Source: Selaginella moellendorffii (lineage: Eukaryota > Streptophyta > Lycopodiopsida > Selaginellales > Selaginellaceae). From it: DNA of 64,000 bases. The stretch lies in assembly GCF_000143415.4 (NCBI RefSeq), contig NW_003314296.1:911645-975644 (forward strand), written 5' to 3'. Below, piece after piece: positions 33,366 to 44,754 of this stretch (the first letter of the stretch is position 1; the number at the start of each line of letters is the position of its first letter). The translations under genes were made by a program, and so were the position numbers. The notes beneath the pieces are model-generated. The model saw only the letters and a program-made list of their open reading frames with translations. It was not told the DNA's origin and did not search any database.

Positions 33366-34572
33366 TCAAGGTGCTGCTGCGTCGGCAGGCTTTTCCTCTA
33401 CTGGATTCTTCCTATACTCGGGTTTAAGCTCGTAAGTCCCTTGGTTGGTTCCCCTCTTGTTGTAAGTGCAGAGATCGTTGAGAATCTCCTTCAGGAAGGC
33501 CTGAGAAAGAAGAGCTCGTGAAAACGATATCACAGTAACGAAGAGAAGAGTTTGCTTTTACGTACCACAGGCTGGTCGGTTCTCTGGACGAGCTGCTTCA
33601 AAGCCCAGTTGGCCTGTTGCTCGAAGAGCTTGAAGACATGGTCTTCCAATTCGCCCCTCTCTCTCCTCGTTCTCTTGCCGTCATTGTTCTTGGCATTGAC
33701 AGGCGCTTTTCTCTTGGCAGCATCCTTCAAAATAAAAAGTAAAGAGATTGATTTTCGTATAACTTCTCATAGTTTGTGGGTGGATTACCTTGGATGACTG
33801 CAACATAATCGTCGGTGGAAGAGCTGGTCTCATCAGGTTTCCACGATCGTCTTTCAAGACCTGGATGGATCAAAGAAACACTGTATTGTATCAGTCCCCA
33901 TTGCGAGCTTCACTTACCTGTATCGTTCTCGTTTTCATGTTAAACTTTCGATCCCTCTCTCGGCAGAGCTGCCTGTACTCCTCGCGAGCTTTGCTGTTTG
34001 GTTTGATATCAAACTTTCGCTCGACTTTACCCTCCACGGCAAGCCTCCCTGCCATGGCAGAAAGAAAAAAAACACGGCGTCAATCAGCTCGTTCTCTGCA
34101 GATAATAAAACGCAATGCATTCTAATGCACACGAAGGAACGATCAAACAAAACTAAGAGAGAAAATCCGCGCACCCTGTGTGTCGGAAAAGATGTGCGTT
34201 GGCACGACATCTTTCTGGAGATTGAGGCTATAAGCTTTGATGTCATCTGGCCCCGAAAGTTCCATTGTGAACTTAAAACAGCAAAGAAGAAGAGAAAAAA
34301 TTTCAGCAGGGAGAGCAAATTCTCTACGCCGAGCAAAGGAGCGCAGCGCTCACCTCTAGTGCGGCCTCCGGGTCTGGATTGAGAGGATCGAATGTGCAAG
34401 TGACTTTGGCGAGCGTCGGATCCGCTGGCCCCGCGCCAGCGGCAACGCTCTTGCCGCTGGAATCTTGCGCGTTCCACGCCGTGGCAACGATCGCTGGGAG
34501 CTTGAGCAGCCATACCTGACCCTCGGCCTGCGCGACATCGAGCGGGACGCTCCCATCGTCTGCTCCAGACAT
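33366..34572 (-). CDS. TFIIF subunit beta (RAP30-like)
   Basis: Six exons on the minus strand: 34572-34354, 34271-34175, 34048-33918, 33860-33789, 33724-33566 and 33500-33366, about 270 aa. The N-terminal dimerisation region has GQVWLLKLPAIVATAW and MELSGPDDIKAYSLNL. The middle has GKVERKFDIKPNS and EEYRQLCRERDRKFN. The C-terminal winged-helix domain has HVFKLFEQQANWALKQLVQR and FLKEILNDLCTYNKRGTNQG then TYELKPEYR. This is the RAP30 layout; the protein joins TFIIF-alpha and RNA polymerase II in the preinitiation complex. Length is close to the family norm (about 250-270 aa). It is convergent with the CDPK, with stop codons about 130 bp apart. Confidence 0.95.
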
Positions 34573-35756
34573 CTCTCCTTCCTTTTATGCCCTAATATAA
34601 TTTATGCTAATAAAACGATTAGATTAACCTGTTTTATATGGATCCAACTTTGAGTTTATGGGAGCCACAAAAACGGACTTCCACCAAATGTGAGTGTTAA
34701 CATAACGCAAAGCTTGTTGCAGTCCTGAGTCAATCTTTAATACACCGGCACTGAAATTGCGATCCCCACCCCCCCCAAAATAAATTTTAAAATCTTTTAG
34801 AACAATTATATCATTATAAAAGAAGTATTTAAAAATATTCTTTAATCAATGTTTGCTCTAATGGAGAAGCTTCTCCAATCTTCCCACTCTCGATTTTGGC
34901 AAACTTATTATACTTGATCACGTTATTGATAAAGGCATTTTATCCACATATATTCTAGGAAGCTACACTTCATTCAACCTTTGTAGCTCCATAAGTGTTG
35001 AATACTTTCACTATGGAAGAAACTTTTGTGCAATAGAAATTAGTCTTGAGTAAGTTAATCAGCACTTCTCTAGAACCTTTAAATGTTGTTGAGTTATAGT
35101 AGCAATGGAAGCTTGAACTCCATCTCTGACCTCAGCTTTACAAATGGAGTGTATGACATGTATATACTCTTTGGTCTCAGCATGAGCATGGAAGCTAGAA
35201 GTCTTTATGTTAGTTGAATTAGATAAAGCAAAGACTTCTGAATTGCTTGCTGGATGTATAAAGATTTATAAATAGAATTAGAATAAAGTTACCTTTTTCC
35301 TCGTCAAAAACTACCACCATTTCTTTTTCCATTCTGATAACATTTCTTCATCCATCTCATCTTCTCTTCAGTTTAAATCCCCTAGTAGGCTCTCAACCCT
35401 GCCTGCTTGCGTTGCCCTTATCACCTTGCCGAATTGGCAATTTCTCAATGCTTACACATCATGCATATTACCTGTTTTAACTAATCCCAACCCTAAACAT
35501 GAAATTGTCCTACAAAGGCACCTAGGACATAATGGTACATGAAACCAGCTGATACATTATATGTTGGAAAACTCAAACATTCTAAAATTTGATATAGTTT
35601 TGGAGGAAATAAAAGTAGGTTTGCTAAAATATATATTATTGTATTAAACTAAAATTAAACCAGAAATAAATATTTCTATAAACAGAAATGTTAAAAATTT
35701 CAGAATATCAAAGAATATCCTTAAATATATGAATAAGATACCAGTTTGCCCTAAAA
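34573..35756. other. Intergenic, no gene recognised
   Basis: AT-rich sequence upstream of TFIIF-beta and PPR D. It includes a short C-rich tract (ACCCCCCCC, about 34768). No open frame of note and no repeat shared with other parts of the window was seen. Confidence 0.5.
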
Positions 35757-37631
35757 ATGGGGAAGCTCCTCCCAGTAAAGCGCAATGTCCCCCGGGCCTC
35801 GATTTTGGGCATTCTTGAGAGGTTTGGAGATGGATTTGTCGTCCAGGAGGAGCTGCAAGATCGGGCGGAGGCCCGGCCACTCGAGCAGCGCCTCCAGCTT
35901 CTCAAGGACACGCTTCGGATCAAGAGAACAGTGGCTCTGCTCGAGCGATGGGAGCTTCAAGCGCTGGATCCTCTGCTGTATCGCGCGTTCATGAGGCTGT
36001 GCGCCAGATCAAAGGCGCTGGAGGAGGGCCAGCGGATTCACGCGCATCTAGCTTCTCGCGGCTACTCTGGTCACCGATTCCTGGCCAGCGAGCTCGTGAT
36101 CATGTATGGGAGATGCGAGCGCCTGGACCTTGCCAAGATCGCTTTCGAGAGCATCAAGGATCCCGACACGTGGTCCTACAATTGCTTGCTCGCGGCGCTG
36201 ACGAGCAACGGGCATCTCCACCCGGCGATCGAGCTGTTCGAGCGCATTCCAGATCGGGATATTGTCTCTTGGAACACCATGCTCCAGGCGTTCGTGAGGC
36301 TAGGGTTCTTCCAAGAAGCGCGGGATCTCTTCCTCGAGATGCCGGACCGCAATGCCGTGTCATGGACGATCATGCTCACGGCGTACGCGCGGAACCAGCG
36401 GCTTGACGAAGCCATGGAGTTCCTGGATGCGATGCCGGATAGGAATGCCGTGTCTTGGAATGTGATGATCGCGGCTTTCGGCCACAGCGGCGATGGGAAT
36501 CTCGACATGCCGATTGAGATTTTCAGGATGATGCTGCTCGATGGAGTTCCTCCAGTGATCGGTACGTTCGTCACGATTTTCGGTGTTCTTGGATTGCTGA
36601 TGGATGTGAAGCTTGGCAGCGAGATCCATGGTCTTGTTCTTGAGAGGGGCCTCGGCGCCAACCTCCATGTCATGAACGCGGTGCTTAGAATGTACACGGC
36701 GTGCCAGAGCTTGGAAGATTGCGAGAGAACGCTGGAATCTATGGAAGCCAGGGACACGGTAACTTGGAGCTTGATGATCACTGCTTACTCCCGCGATGGA
36801 GATATTGGCAGAGCTGTGAGAGTGTTCCAGGAGATGGCGTCTAGAGACGAGATTGCAGTGAGCTCCATGGTCGTGGCGTATGCCCAGCACGGGTATCTGG
36901 ATCAAGCCCGGATTCTCTTTGAGGATTTGCCAGAGAAAGAACACCAAGTGAGCGGTGAGTTGATCAGAGCCTATGGTGCTGCTGGTGATCTCGTTGGTGC
37001 TGAGGCCTTGTTTGATTCTTTGCAGCATCGCGACGAGCGCTCCTGGAACTCTATGGTTTTTGCGTATGCTCGGTGCGGGCATGCTGGAGATAGCATCACT
37101 TTCCTCGCCGCGATGGTGCTCGAAGGATTCCAGCCTAGCGACGAAGCTCTCACTGCGATTTTCCGAGCGTGCTCCACCAGCGCGGAAGGATTCTCTCGAG
37201 GTAAACTCGTCTATCGAGAACTTTGCAGAGATTTACTCTCCAGTGCTCCAATCCAGGCAGAAGCTCTCGGGATGTTCTCGGCGCAGGGAAGTCTTGCGGA
37301 GACGTGCTCGGTGTTTTCGGAGATGAGTGCTCGAAGCACTGCTGCCTGGAACATTATCATCGCCAGATACGCTCGCGAAAGGTTGCAAACTTCGATGATC
37401 TTCCATCTCATGAACAGGGAGGGATTTTTACCCGACGATTCAACGTTTCTCAGCGTTCTTCCGCGGAAAAGTCCCGAAGAGTGTGGAAAAATCCTTGCCT
37501 TGATGGTCGAGAGCTTTAACATCGAGCCAAGGCTGGAACACTACGCTTGTCTTGCGGACTCGCTACGATATGCCGGTGATGCCAAAGATGCCCAAGAGGT
37601 GCTACGAAGATACCAGGTACGTCAGCCCTAA
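35757..37631 (+). CDS. PLS-class PPR protein without E/DYW domain (PPR D, 624 aa)
   Basis: A single open exon starting MGKLLPVKRNVPRASILGIL. An N-terminal unit (EEGQRIHAHLASRGYSGHR) is followed by PLS repeats such as DIVSWNTMLQAFVRLGFF and NAVSWTIMLTAYARNQRL, to about residue 600. No E1/E2 or DYW motif follows; it ends EVLRRYQVRQP. The last codons read through CAG-GTACGT at about 37615-37622, a perfect splice-donor consensus, so the true 3' end may be spliced. Divergence from typical repeats increases towards the end (Ser/Ala-rich, irregular). Expected role: organellar RNA binding, target unknown. Its stop lies 55 bp from the VPS2 start. Confidence 0.88.
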   Translation: MGKLLPVKRNVPRASILGILERFGDGFVVQEELQDRAEARPLEQRLQLLKDTLRIKRTVALLERWELQALDPLLYRAFMRLCARSKALEEGQRIHAHLASRGYSGHRFLASELVIMYGRCERLDLAKIAFESIKDPDTWSYNCLLAALTSNGHLHPAIELFERIPDRDIVSWNTMLQAFVRLGFFQEARDLFLEMPDRNAVSWTIMLTAYARNQRLDEAMEFLDAMPDRNAVSWNVMIAAFGHSGDGNLDMPIEIFRMMLLDGVPPVIGTFVTIFGVLGLLMDVKLGSEIHGLVLERGLGANLHVMNAVLRMYTACQSLEDCERTLESMEARDTVTWSLMITAYSRDGDIGRAVRVFQEMASRDEIAVSSMVVAYAQHGYLDQARILFEDLPEKEHQVSGELIRAYGAAGDLVGAEALFDSLQHRDERSWNSMVFAYARCGHAGDSITFLAAMVLEGFQPSDEALTAIFRACSTSAEGFSRGKLVYRELCRDLLSSAPIQAEALGMFSAQGSLAETCSVFSEMSARSTAAWNIIIARYARERLQTSMIFHLMNREGFLPDDSTFLSVLPRKSPEECGKILALMVESFNIEPRLEHYACLADSLRYAGDAKDAQEVLRRYQVRQP

Positions 37632-37686
37632 TGCCACGATCTCTTAGGTTTTGCTCTTTCCTTTTCCTTCCTCTTTAGGCGCAACG

Positions 37687-38621
37687 ATGAGTTTTCTCTT
37701 TGGGAAGAAGAAGACGCCAGCAGGTGGGTGATGGTTGTTTGAGTGGAATTTGAGCTCACGATGTGGCGGGGCAGAGCTGCTGCGCGAAAACAAGCGCATG
37801 CTGGATAAATCGATCCGGGAGATCGAGAGGGAGCGGCAGAATCTCCAGACTCAAGAGAAGAAGCTGATTGCCGAGATCAAGAAGACTGCAAAGCAAGGGC
37901 AGATGGTATGTGAATTTGCGAGAGTTTTTTCCTTGGCGGACGCGTTTTCATTCAAAGTTCCTTTTTTTGTTTGCCGCGTTTGTTTCTAGAGTGCTGTGAA
38001 GGTCATGGCGAAGGATTTGATCAGAACCCGGCACCAAATAACAAAGTTTTACGGACTTAAATCGCAGCTTCAAGGCGTGTCTCTCCGAATCCAGGTACTC
38101 GCTAAGTCGCACCGTATGTTTTTCTTCTATAAAGGAGGATTTTTTACAGACACTGAAATCGACGCAAGCTATGGCGGATGCAATGAAAGGCGTGACAAAG
38201 GCGATGTCACAGATGAACAAGCAGCTGAATCTACCGGCTCTCCAGAAGATCATGCGTGAATTCGAGCTCCAGAACGAGAAGATGGAGTTCACTTCGGAGC
38301 TCATTGACGACGCGTTCGAGGAGGCGTTTGAAGGGGACGAGGAGGAGGAAGAAACCGAAGAGCTGGTGAGCCAGGTCCTGGACGAGATTGGCATCGATCT
38401 GGATCAACAGGTACCTTACTCACCTCTCGCAGCTCAGAGCAAGTCTCTCATCTCTGGATGAAATTTTCTCGCAGCTTGTTCGTGCTCCTGCGAATTCCAC
38501 CGCTGCTCCAGTGGAAACTTCGGCTCCAGGAAGAGTAGCCCAGCCCACTGGAGCGTCCGGAGACGATGCTGGAATCGACAGTGATCTCCAAGCTCGCCTG
38601 GATAATCTGCGAAGGCTATAA
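37687..38621 (+). CDS. ESCRT-III subunit VPS2/CHMP2
   Basis: Five exons: 37687-37723, 37775-37905, 37990-38094, 38150-38410 and 38475-38621, all in phase, giving 226 aa (plant VPS2.1 is about 225). It reads MSFLFGKKKTPAELLRENKR, then a basic coiled-coil (EIERERQNLQTQEKKLIAEI), VKVMAKDLIRTRHQITKFYG, MADAMKGVTKAMSQMNKQ, and an acidic helix (FEEAFEGDEEEEETEELV). The C-terminus DLQARLDNLRRL is a MIM1 motif for VPS4 binding. It acts at endosomes in membrane remodelling and multivesicular body formation. The Snf7-family charge pattern (basic N-half, acidic C-half) is complete. Confidence 0.96.
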
Positions 38622-38744
38622 GATCACCTTATATTCTTTGGTGTACATACATATACTTTTACTACGACAATAAAATTTTGGTACGGACAAGGTGCGAAGT
38701 AGTACGGATCCCGCCACTAGGGTTTCTAGGGTTCTTGTTTGCCC

Positions 38745-38813
38745 ATGGCGCTGGCGAATGCTAGCGCCAGAGGACCGCCGCGGCGCGCTGGGGGTGGATT
38801 GGCGATCGCCTGA
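38745..38813 (+). promoter_or_regulatory. Short upstream ORF before SPT20/PHL
   Basis: A 22-codon frame (MALANASARGPP..., Ala/Gly/Arg-rich) with stop at 38811-38813 ends 23 bp before the main ATG at 38837. It follows CTAGGGTTTCTAGGGTT (telo-like boxes, about 38718). It may lower main-ORF translation; this is inferred from position only. Confidence 0.4.
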
Positions 38814-38836
38814 GCTGCATTGCTACCGTCGTCGAC

Positions 38837-41800
38837 ATGGTGATCGCCTTCAAGCTCAACAAGAATGGATCGCGCTACATGCCCAAGCTGGAGAGGAAGG
38901 ATCCGGCGGCAGCGTCGGCAATTTCGAGAGGCGGAGGCGATGGAGGCAGCAGCAACAATGGAACGAAGCTCAAGCGGGACGAGGTGAGGATTTTGCTTGG
39001 AATTTCCCCCCTTTGGTGCCAAGAGCCGGGTCTGATTATGGTAGATGTTGCGTGGGAAAAACCAGGGAAGCACGACGACTTCCGAGGGAGAGGATTCCCA
39101 TTGTGGTAAGGAAATTTCTCTTTCTCTCTGACTCACTTCTCATTGTGCTGTTGCTTAGATAATTTTGATCCATCGTTTTCTGTGAATTTATTTCCTGATG
39201 GATTCTCGATTGGAAAGCCCACTGAGGACGGAAAGCCTCCTCCATTTGGATACGAGCTTCCAGAGCTTGTCTATCCATATGATCGCACAAGTGATAGCTT
39301 CCTAAGGGTATTGCCGATTTATTTATTTTTCTCTCAAGAGCTTTTCATGGAATTTTTTTGTGTACCAGGCAATTGATTGTGGATGGCTTCCCAGTGAAAT
39401 GCTGGAAGACATTCCCTGCACATATATGGATGGCTGCGTTGCTTGCGAGGTCAGTCAGCCATCTTGGATTGGTTTTGGTGTTCTACTAACAAAACATTTT
39501 CCAGTTAAGGGATTATCGGGACAGTGTACCCTCGACTTTTGCAAGGCAGGAACTGATAAACTGGAAGCCAAAAGTGCATAAAGTCTTACTTCGTCCATCT
39601 ACGGAGACAATTGTCAAGGACGTCGTCGCCATGAGCGATGAAACATGGTCTTACAGGGATCTTCTGGTACGCATTTGGTTGTTTGGAACATGATGATCAC
39701 TTTGATGGTGCAGGAAGTGGAATCAAAAGTACTGAAAGCAGTGAAGCCATCTCTTTGTCTTGATCCTTCACCAGCGGTTGCTGCCAGAGCTCATGTTCAT
39801 ACATACAATCGGGTAGAGTTTTTGTTTCAAAATTGTCCTAGCATCCTCTTTACAAGTTTTGTCATTTTCTTGCAGCTGAAATTCAACATCGGCCTTGGAT
39901 CTCGCCGTTATAGGACTTCTAAAACTGCACTGATGGATAGGCGTGTTCGTTTGGCCGCTACAAGGTCTTTGCTAAGACACGAAAGCTTTAAAAGCCCCGA
40001 CAAAGTAGACACGCCTGCAGGGGAGACAAAGTCGGACCACTCTGTGGAAATCATTCAGGATCTGGCCGCCGGTGGCGTGCAATCGAAAATTACAAACGCT
40101 TCTCAGCCACCAGCGCCTCCACCTCTATTATACGACGTTCTTGGGAAGAGAGAAAGGGAGCCGGTCGTGAAGCTGGAAGCAAATAAGAAACCGAAACCTG
40201 CAGCCTTTGATTTCAAGAATGCCAGGAAAGATGACATGTTCAAGTGGAAGAGTGCAGCCTATCAGAACAAAGCAGCTGCGTCAAAAGCTACTGGAAACAT
40301 GGCTTCGCCAAATGTGAACAGCCCGAGCACTCCAGTGAAAAGTCCAGGACCCGTCAAAATTGAGCAGCCTCATGTTTATCAGCCACAGCCACCTCAGGTT
40401 CCTCCAGTTCCGGCATCTGTTCCAGTTTCAGTTCCACTTTCGGCTCCTGTCGCTGCTCCAACTCCGGAAAGGGAGGCTTTGGATAGGCTTTCTCTTTTGG
40501 TTTCGTCCATTCAAAGGTGCCTTGCTTTTCCTTGTTTACTTAGTGGCACTAAGCCTGTTTTGCAGACACGGTTTGCATAAGAGGGAAAAGAAGGTTGATC
40601 AGCCTCCACAGCCATCGACGAAGACGCCTTCTTGGCAGTTGCTGTCTGTGGCACTGGCGGACACATCGGATGACTACCAAGAGCCTAAAGGGAAGAAAAG
40701 TCTGGCTAATTCTCTGGTGGCTGGTAATGTCAACGGAAAGAAAACTCGTTGTCTAATGTTTGAGCGGACGGAACGTTTTTACCAAAGTAAGTACCAAAGT
40801 AAGTTCATTTCCAGGTTTATGATCACCTGCTGATATAGTTTGTGGAGCAGTGCTGGGAGGTCAAACGTATCCAGTCATTGTACACACTACAAAGCTGAGG
40901 CTTCTACTTTGCGGGCGTGCCAAGGACCCCATGGTCGAAGCTGTTGTACAGATAGATGACGGCCAAGAAGATGACGTAAATAATGCCCAACTTCCATATA
41001 CTGTTCTTCCAACAATACCTAACGCGGTAAGTTGCTATGGTTTCTTGAAATGAGACTGACCTCTACTTTTGTTTACAATGCAGGACATGGCAGACCTTTT
41101 TGCCAAGCAATACATAGATACGGTAACTATTTGTTTTCATTTTGGAGCCAAGTTCTGACTGTTAGATTGAAATATTAGCTCGAAAAGGAAGGTTTTGTAC
41201 TGATGGACGACAATATACAAGCTCCGTCGGGTCCCCGTGGTTCCGCAACAATGACCGCAGCTATGGCTCGGCCCATGCCCGCTGGAGCGTCAACCTTTGG
41301 TCAGCAGCAGCTAGCTTCTCCACGGATGATGATGAGCCAGCAGATGGCTCAGATGCAGCAGCAGATGTCCGCAGGCGGAGCCATGGCAGCAGCTGCGAGA
41401 ATGCCACCTCCAAACATGGCGGGCAACCGACTTGCATACAACTTGCCTCAGTCAACAGCCGCTAAACCACTGCAGCAAATCGACTCGCAGCTTGTAGCTC
41501 AGCAACAGCAGCAAATGCATTTGCAGCAACAGCAACAGTTCCAGCAGAGGCCGCAACTTATGAACCAGATCACGTCGCAGCTGCCAGGATCAATGATGCC
41601 GTACCAGCTCATTCGCAACAATCCCGCTCTACAACGGAAAGTTATGCTCCAGAACAGCATGGGGAGTATCGGGCCTGGACAAGCCAACCTCAACATGGTG
41701 GGGATGAATCCCATGAACAACGTGCCTGGCATGGGTGGGATTGGCAACATTGGCGCGGCTGGAATATCGGGACTGGGCATGGGACAGGTTCCAAACTTAA

Positions 41801-42237
41801 TGAACCAGCAGCTCCGTCCGGGCAACATGACTCACGCTCAAGCACAGTATATGCAGCAAAAGCGCTTCGCGGCCGCGGGGAGAGCTCCTCGGCTCATGGG
41901 GAACAGCATGACCGCGGGCCTCGGTACGACGGGGGGATTGAATATGCTGGCATCACAGCGGGGGAACTTGGGTGTTATGCGAGGCGCTGTGCCGAGTCCG
42001 GGCATGGGACCTCCGAAAACGCCAGCTTCCAACATGGCTGCGCAGTATTATATGAACCAGCAGCTCCTACAACACCAGCAGCAGCAGCAACAGCAACAAC
42101 AAGCCGCCGCACAACAGCAGCAGTTTAATCAGCAGCAGCAGCAGCTCCAACAGCAGACGCCACAACAGCAGCAGCAGCAGCAGCACTTGAATGCTCAGCA
42201 ACTAAACACGCAGCAGCCACAGCAGCAGCAACAACAA

Positions 42238-42269
<32 letters not shown>

Positions 42270-42804
42270 GCAATTGACACAGATGACTTCCCAGCAACAG
42301 ATGGCAGTGAATTCTCTACAACCAGTCGGACAGCCGCTAAACCATCCCAGTCCACAGCAGCAGCTGGCACAAGCGCAGCTCACGAGCGTTCCACAAGTAA
42401 CAGGCCTTTCTCAACAGCATCTCATCAACCAGCAGCAGCAGCAGCTCCAGCAGCAGCTAACTCCCCAGCAGCAACAGCAACATTCCCAGCAGCAGCAGCA
42501 GCAGCAACTAAGTTCTCAAGCACAACTTAGCTCTCAAGCACAGGTTCTCAACGCCCTACTCTCCTCGCAAGTTGGGACGAACAGTGGTGGAGGAGGGGCC
42601 GCGTTCTCGGTTGGAACTCCACTGGCTGGAACTCCAGGGATGGTGGGAACTCCAGGCATGGTTGGAACTCCGACTCCTTCGAGCCCGCAAGTGAGCTCAC
42701 AGACGATTGGATCCGCGGCTGGTGCTAGTGCTACGATCCCGAGCTCGCCGATGGAGATCAACCAAGTTCGAGCTTCTCCATCACCAGCGCAAACGTCGTC
42801 CTAG
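38837..42804 (+). CDS. SPT20-domain protein, PHL-like
   Basis: Eleven exons: 38837-38983, 39045-39105, 39159-39307, 39369-39449, 39505-39666, 39714-39812, 39876-40516, 40566-40786, 40851-41026, 41084-41122 and 41179-42804. Phases sum to 1133 aa. The SPT20 domain covers about residues 70-230 (FSVNLFPDGFSIGKP, LPYDRTSD-like LVYPYDRTSDSFLR, WLPSEMLEDIPCTYMDG, then DYRDSVPST). The middle is Pro-rich with charged patches. A second conserved block contains TRCLMFERTERFYQ and QLPYTVLPTIPNA. The C-terminal third is Gln/Met-rich with long polyglutamine runs. This layout matches plant PHYTOCHROME-DEPENDENT LATE-FLOWERING (PHL) and the SPT20 subunit of SAGA; a nuclear transcription co-activator is expected. 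Slightly shorter than Arabidopsis PHL. Confidence 0.9.
42060..42525 (+). repeat. CAG/CAA polyglutamine tract in SPT20/PHL
   Basis: Dense CAG/CAA runs within the last exon. The longest pure stretches are near 42218-42272 and 42160-42182. Mixed CAG/CAA codons keep the frame stable. A likely site of length variation. Confidence 0.9.
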
Positions 42805-42907
42805 ACAAGGAATTTTTTCTCTAACAGTGTTTCTCTACAGATAAACGTTTCCAACGATAGAAATAGACACGTTAAGTAACCCTTTTTTAGGGGCTTAGGG
42901 CTTGGCT

Positions 42908-44635
42908 ATGGCGGACGATCGCGCGCTCTTGTGCTGCTCCTTCAACCAAGATCGCAGGTAGGGGGACTCTTGCGGGCGGATTTTCTCGGGATTTAGCTCT
43001 TGTCTTGCTTGGCAGCTGCTTCTCTGTTGGAACCAGCGAAGGATACAAGATTTTCAATTGCGACACTTGTAGTTGCGTCTACGAGAAACGTGAGGGAATG
43101 TTTTCTCTTTCGTTTATCTCCTGCTTGATTCTCGCTTGTTCTTCCAGTCGATGGAGCTGTGAATCTCATCGAGATGTTTTTCACGACGAGTCTCTTGGCT
43201 TTGGTTGGAGCTGGCAAACAGGCACTGGAAAAAAAAAAATTCCTTCTAATTTCTGGCATTAGCATGCGGTGATATTTGTTTCTTCTTTCTTGCAGCCTGA
43301 GCTATCGCCTCGAAGGCTCTTTATTTTAAACACAGCAACGCAAGTGAAGCGTGCAGTGGATTTCGTTTCATCGGTTCTGGCCGTGCGTTGGAACAAGAAA
43401 CGGTGAGCAAAAGCATTTGTTCTGTCAAGATCTTCACAGTCCTTGCGCAGGATAGTTATTGTTTTGGATAGGAAGGTCCACATTAACGAGCTTCCTCACT
43501 TGAATTGCCTCCAGATCCTTGACACTGCTGAAAACAGGAAAGGTAGTTCCTTGTTCTCTTTTCTCATACTTGTTTTGACTAGTGCCATGAAAAGCTTGTT
43601 GCAGGCGTCTGTGCGTTTTCTTCCAACACAGAGAATTGCTACCTTGCATTACCAGCGAGCTCTACAACAGGGACGGTGTTTGTGTATGACACTCTACACT
43701 TGAACGCATTGGGCGAAGTTAGTGGCTTTCTGTGCATTGTTTTTGTTTGTTATTCTCATGAGAAACATCTCATTTCTGATCAGTTTCAAGCTCACAAATC
43801 GCCCCTGGCTGCCATGGCATTCACCCCAGACGGTTTGCTCCTCGCAACAGCATCAGATCATGGGACAGTAATTCGTGTCCATGTTATTCCGCAAGCAAGC
43901 AAGGTTTAGTTTTAGTTATCTCGTTTCTTACTTTCCTTAGTTTTCTCAAAACAGGCATTTACCTTTCGAAGAGGGAGCTACGCAGCTACGATATATTCAT
44001 TGTCGTTTGGGCCGCAGTCTCTGTCTCCCCAGTTGCTGGCTGCCACGAGCTCATCAGGAACGCTACATGTTTTCAGGCTTTGCTCGCCTCCTGCAAGACA
44101 AGGGTAATTATGGTAGGCTTACAGAATCGAGCATTTCCTTCACTTTTGTGTTACTCACCCTTTTGTTTTTCTACTTTTGCTAGAACGAATAAGAGGGTCT
44201 CGGATCTTCTGGCGGCAGTGATCCCAGAAACTGTAAGCGACATTGTGGAACCGGATCTTCATTTTGCCACTGTGAGGCACGGCTTCAGTCCAGGAGTTAA
44301 AAGGTAAACGTTACCAACACTTTGTCATAATACATCACTAAGTTCGTGCTTTTCTTTCGTTTTTTACTTGATACAGTATTTGTGCAATAGCAGCACCACT
44401 AGAGGAAGAGTTACCATCTTCTTCATCAGCAGACAGGTATCAATTTAGAACTTATGGATGTTTAAGCTTTTATGATATTTAATTTTGCAGGGCACGAATC
44501 TTTGTGGTTACTTTGAATGGGTTTTTCAATGAATATCAGGTGAGTAGCACTCCAAATGGAGGAGTGTGTTCCTTGGAGCGTGAGTGTAGCCTCATGACAA
44601 CTGGCTCTGATCAGATATCTGCACGCTTTGTCTGA
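42908..44635 (+). CDS. PROPPIN autophagy protein, ATG18-like
   Basis: Eleven exons: 42908-42957, 43016-43089, 43148-43221, 43296-43402, 43451-43542, 43605-43717, 43784-43903, 43955-44103, 44184-44303, 44377-44436 and 44491-44635, in phase for 367 aa. Blades start with CCSFNQDRSCFSVGTSEGYK and include LVGAGKQPELSPRRLFILNT and HKSPLAAMAFTPDGLLLATA. The PtdIns3P-binding signature FRRG is at residues 214-217 (AFTFRRGSYAATIYSLSFGP). It should act at phagophores and endosomes. The intron after 43221 uses a GC donor (AAACAG|GCACTG), chosen because only this junction keeps frame and homology. The last exon reads past a GT at 44540 to a natural stop; a further exon cannot be excluded. Confidence 0.93.
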
Positions 44636-44754
44636 ATGTGAGAATGTTCTATTCTTTACACATGTACAATGTTATGCTCATTAAATTAAAAATTGTTAAT
44701 TGCTTTACTATTTAAACTCTCAGAAAACTGAATTTAAACACTTCTCTGCATCAA

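Noticed and set aside
42125-42370. Minus-strand Ala/Cys-rich ORFs
   Set aside because: Complement of CAG/CAA repeats; translation of a low-complexity tract.
41203-42804. 533-codon Gln-rich ORF as a separate gene
   Set aside because: It is the last exon of the SPT20/PHL gene: in phase with the exon ending at 41122 and preceded by a proper acceptor.
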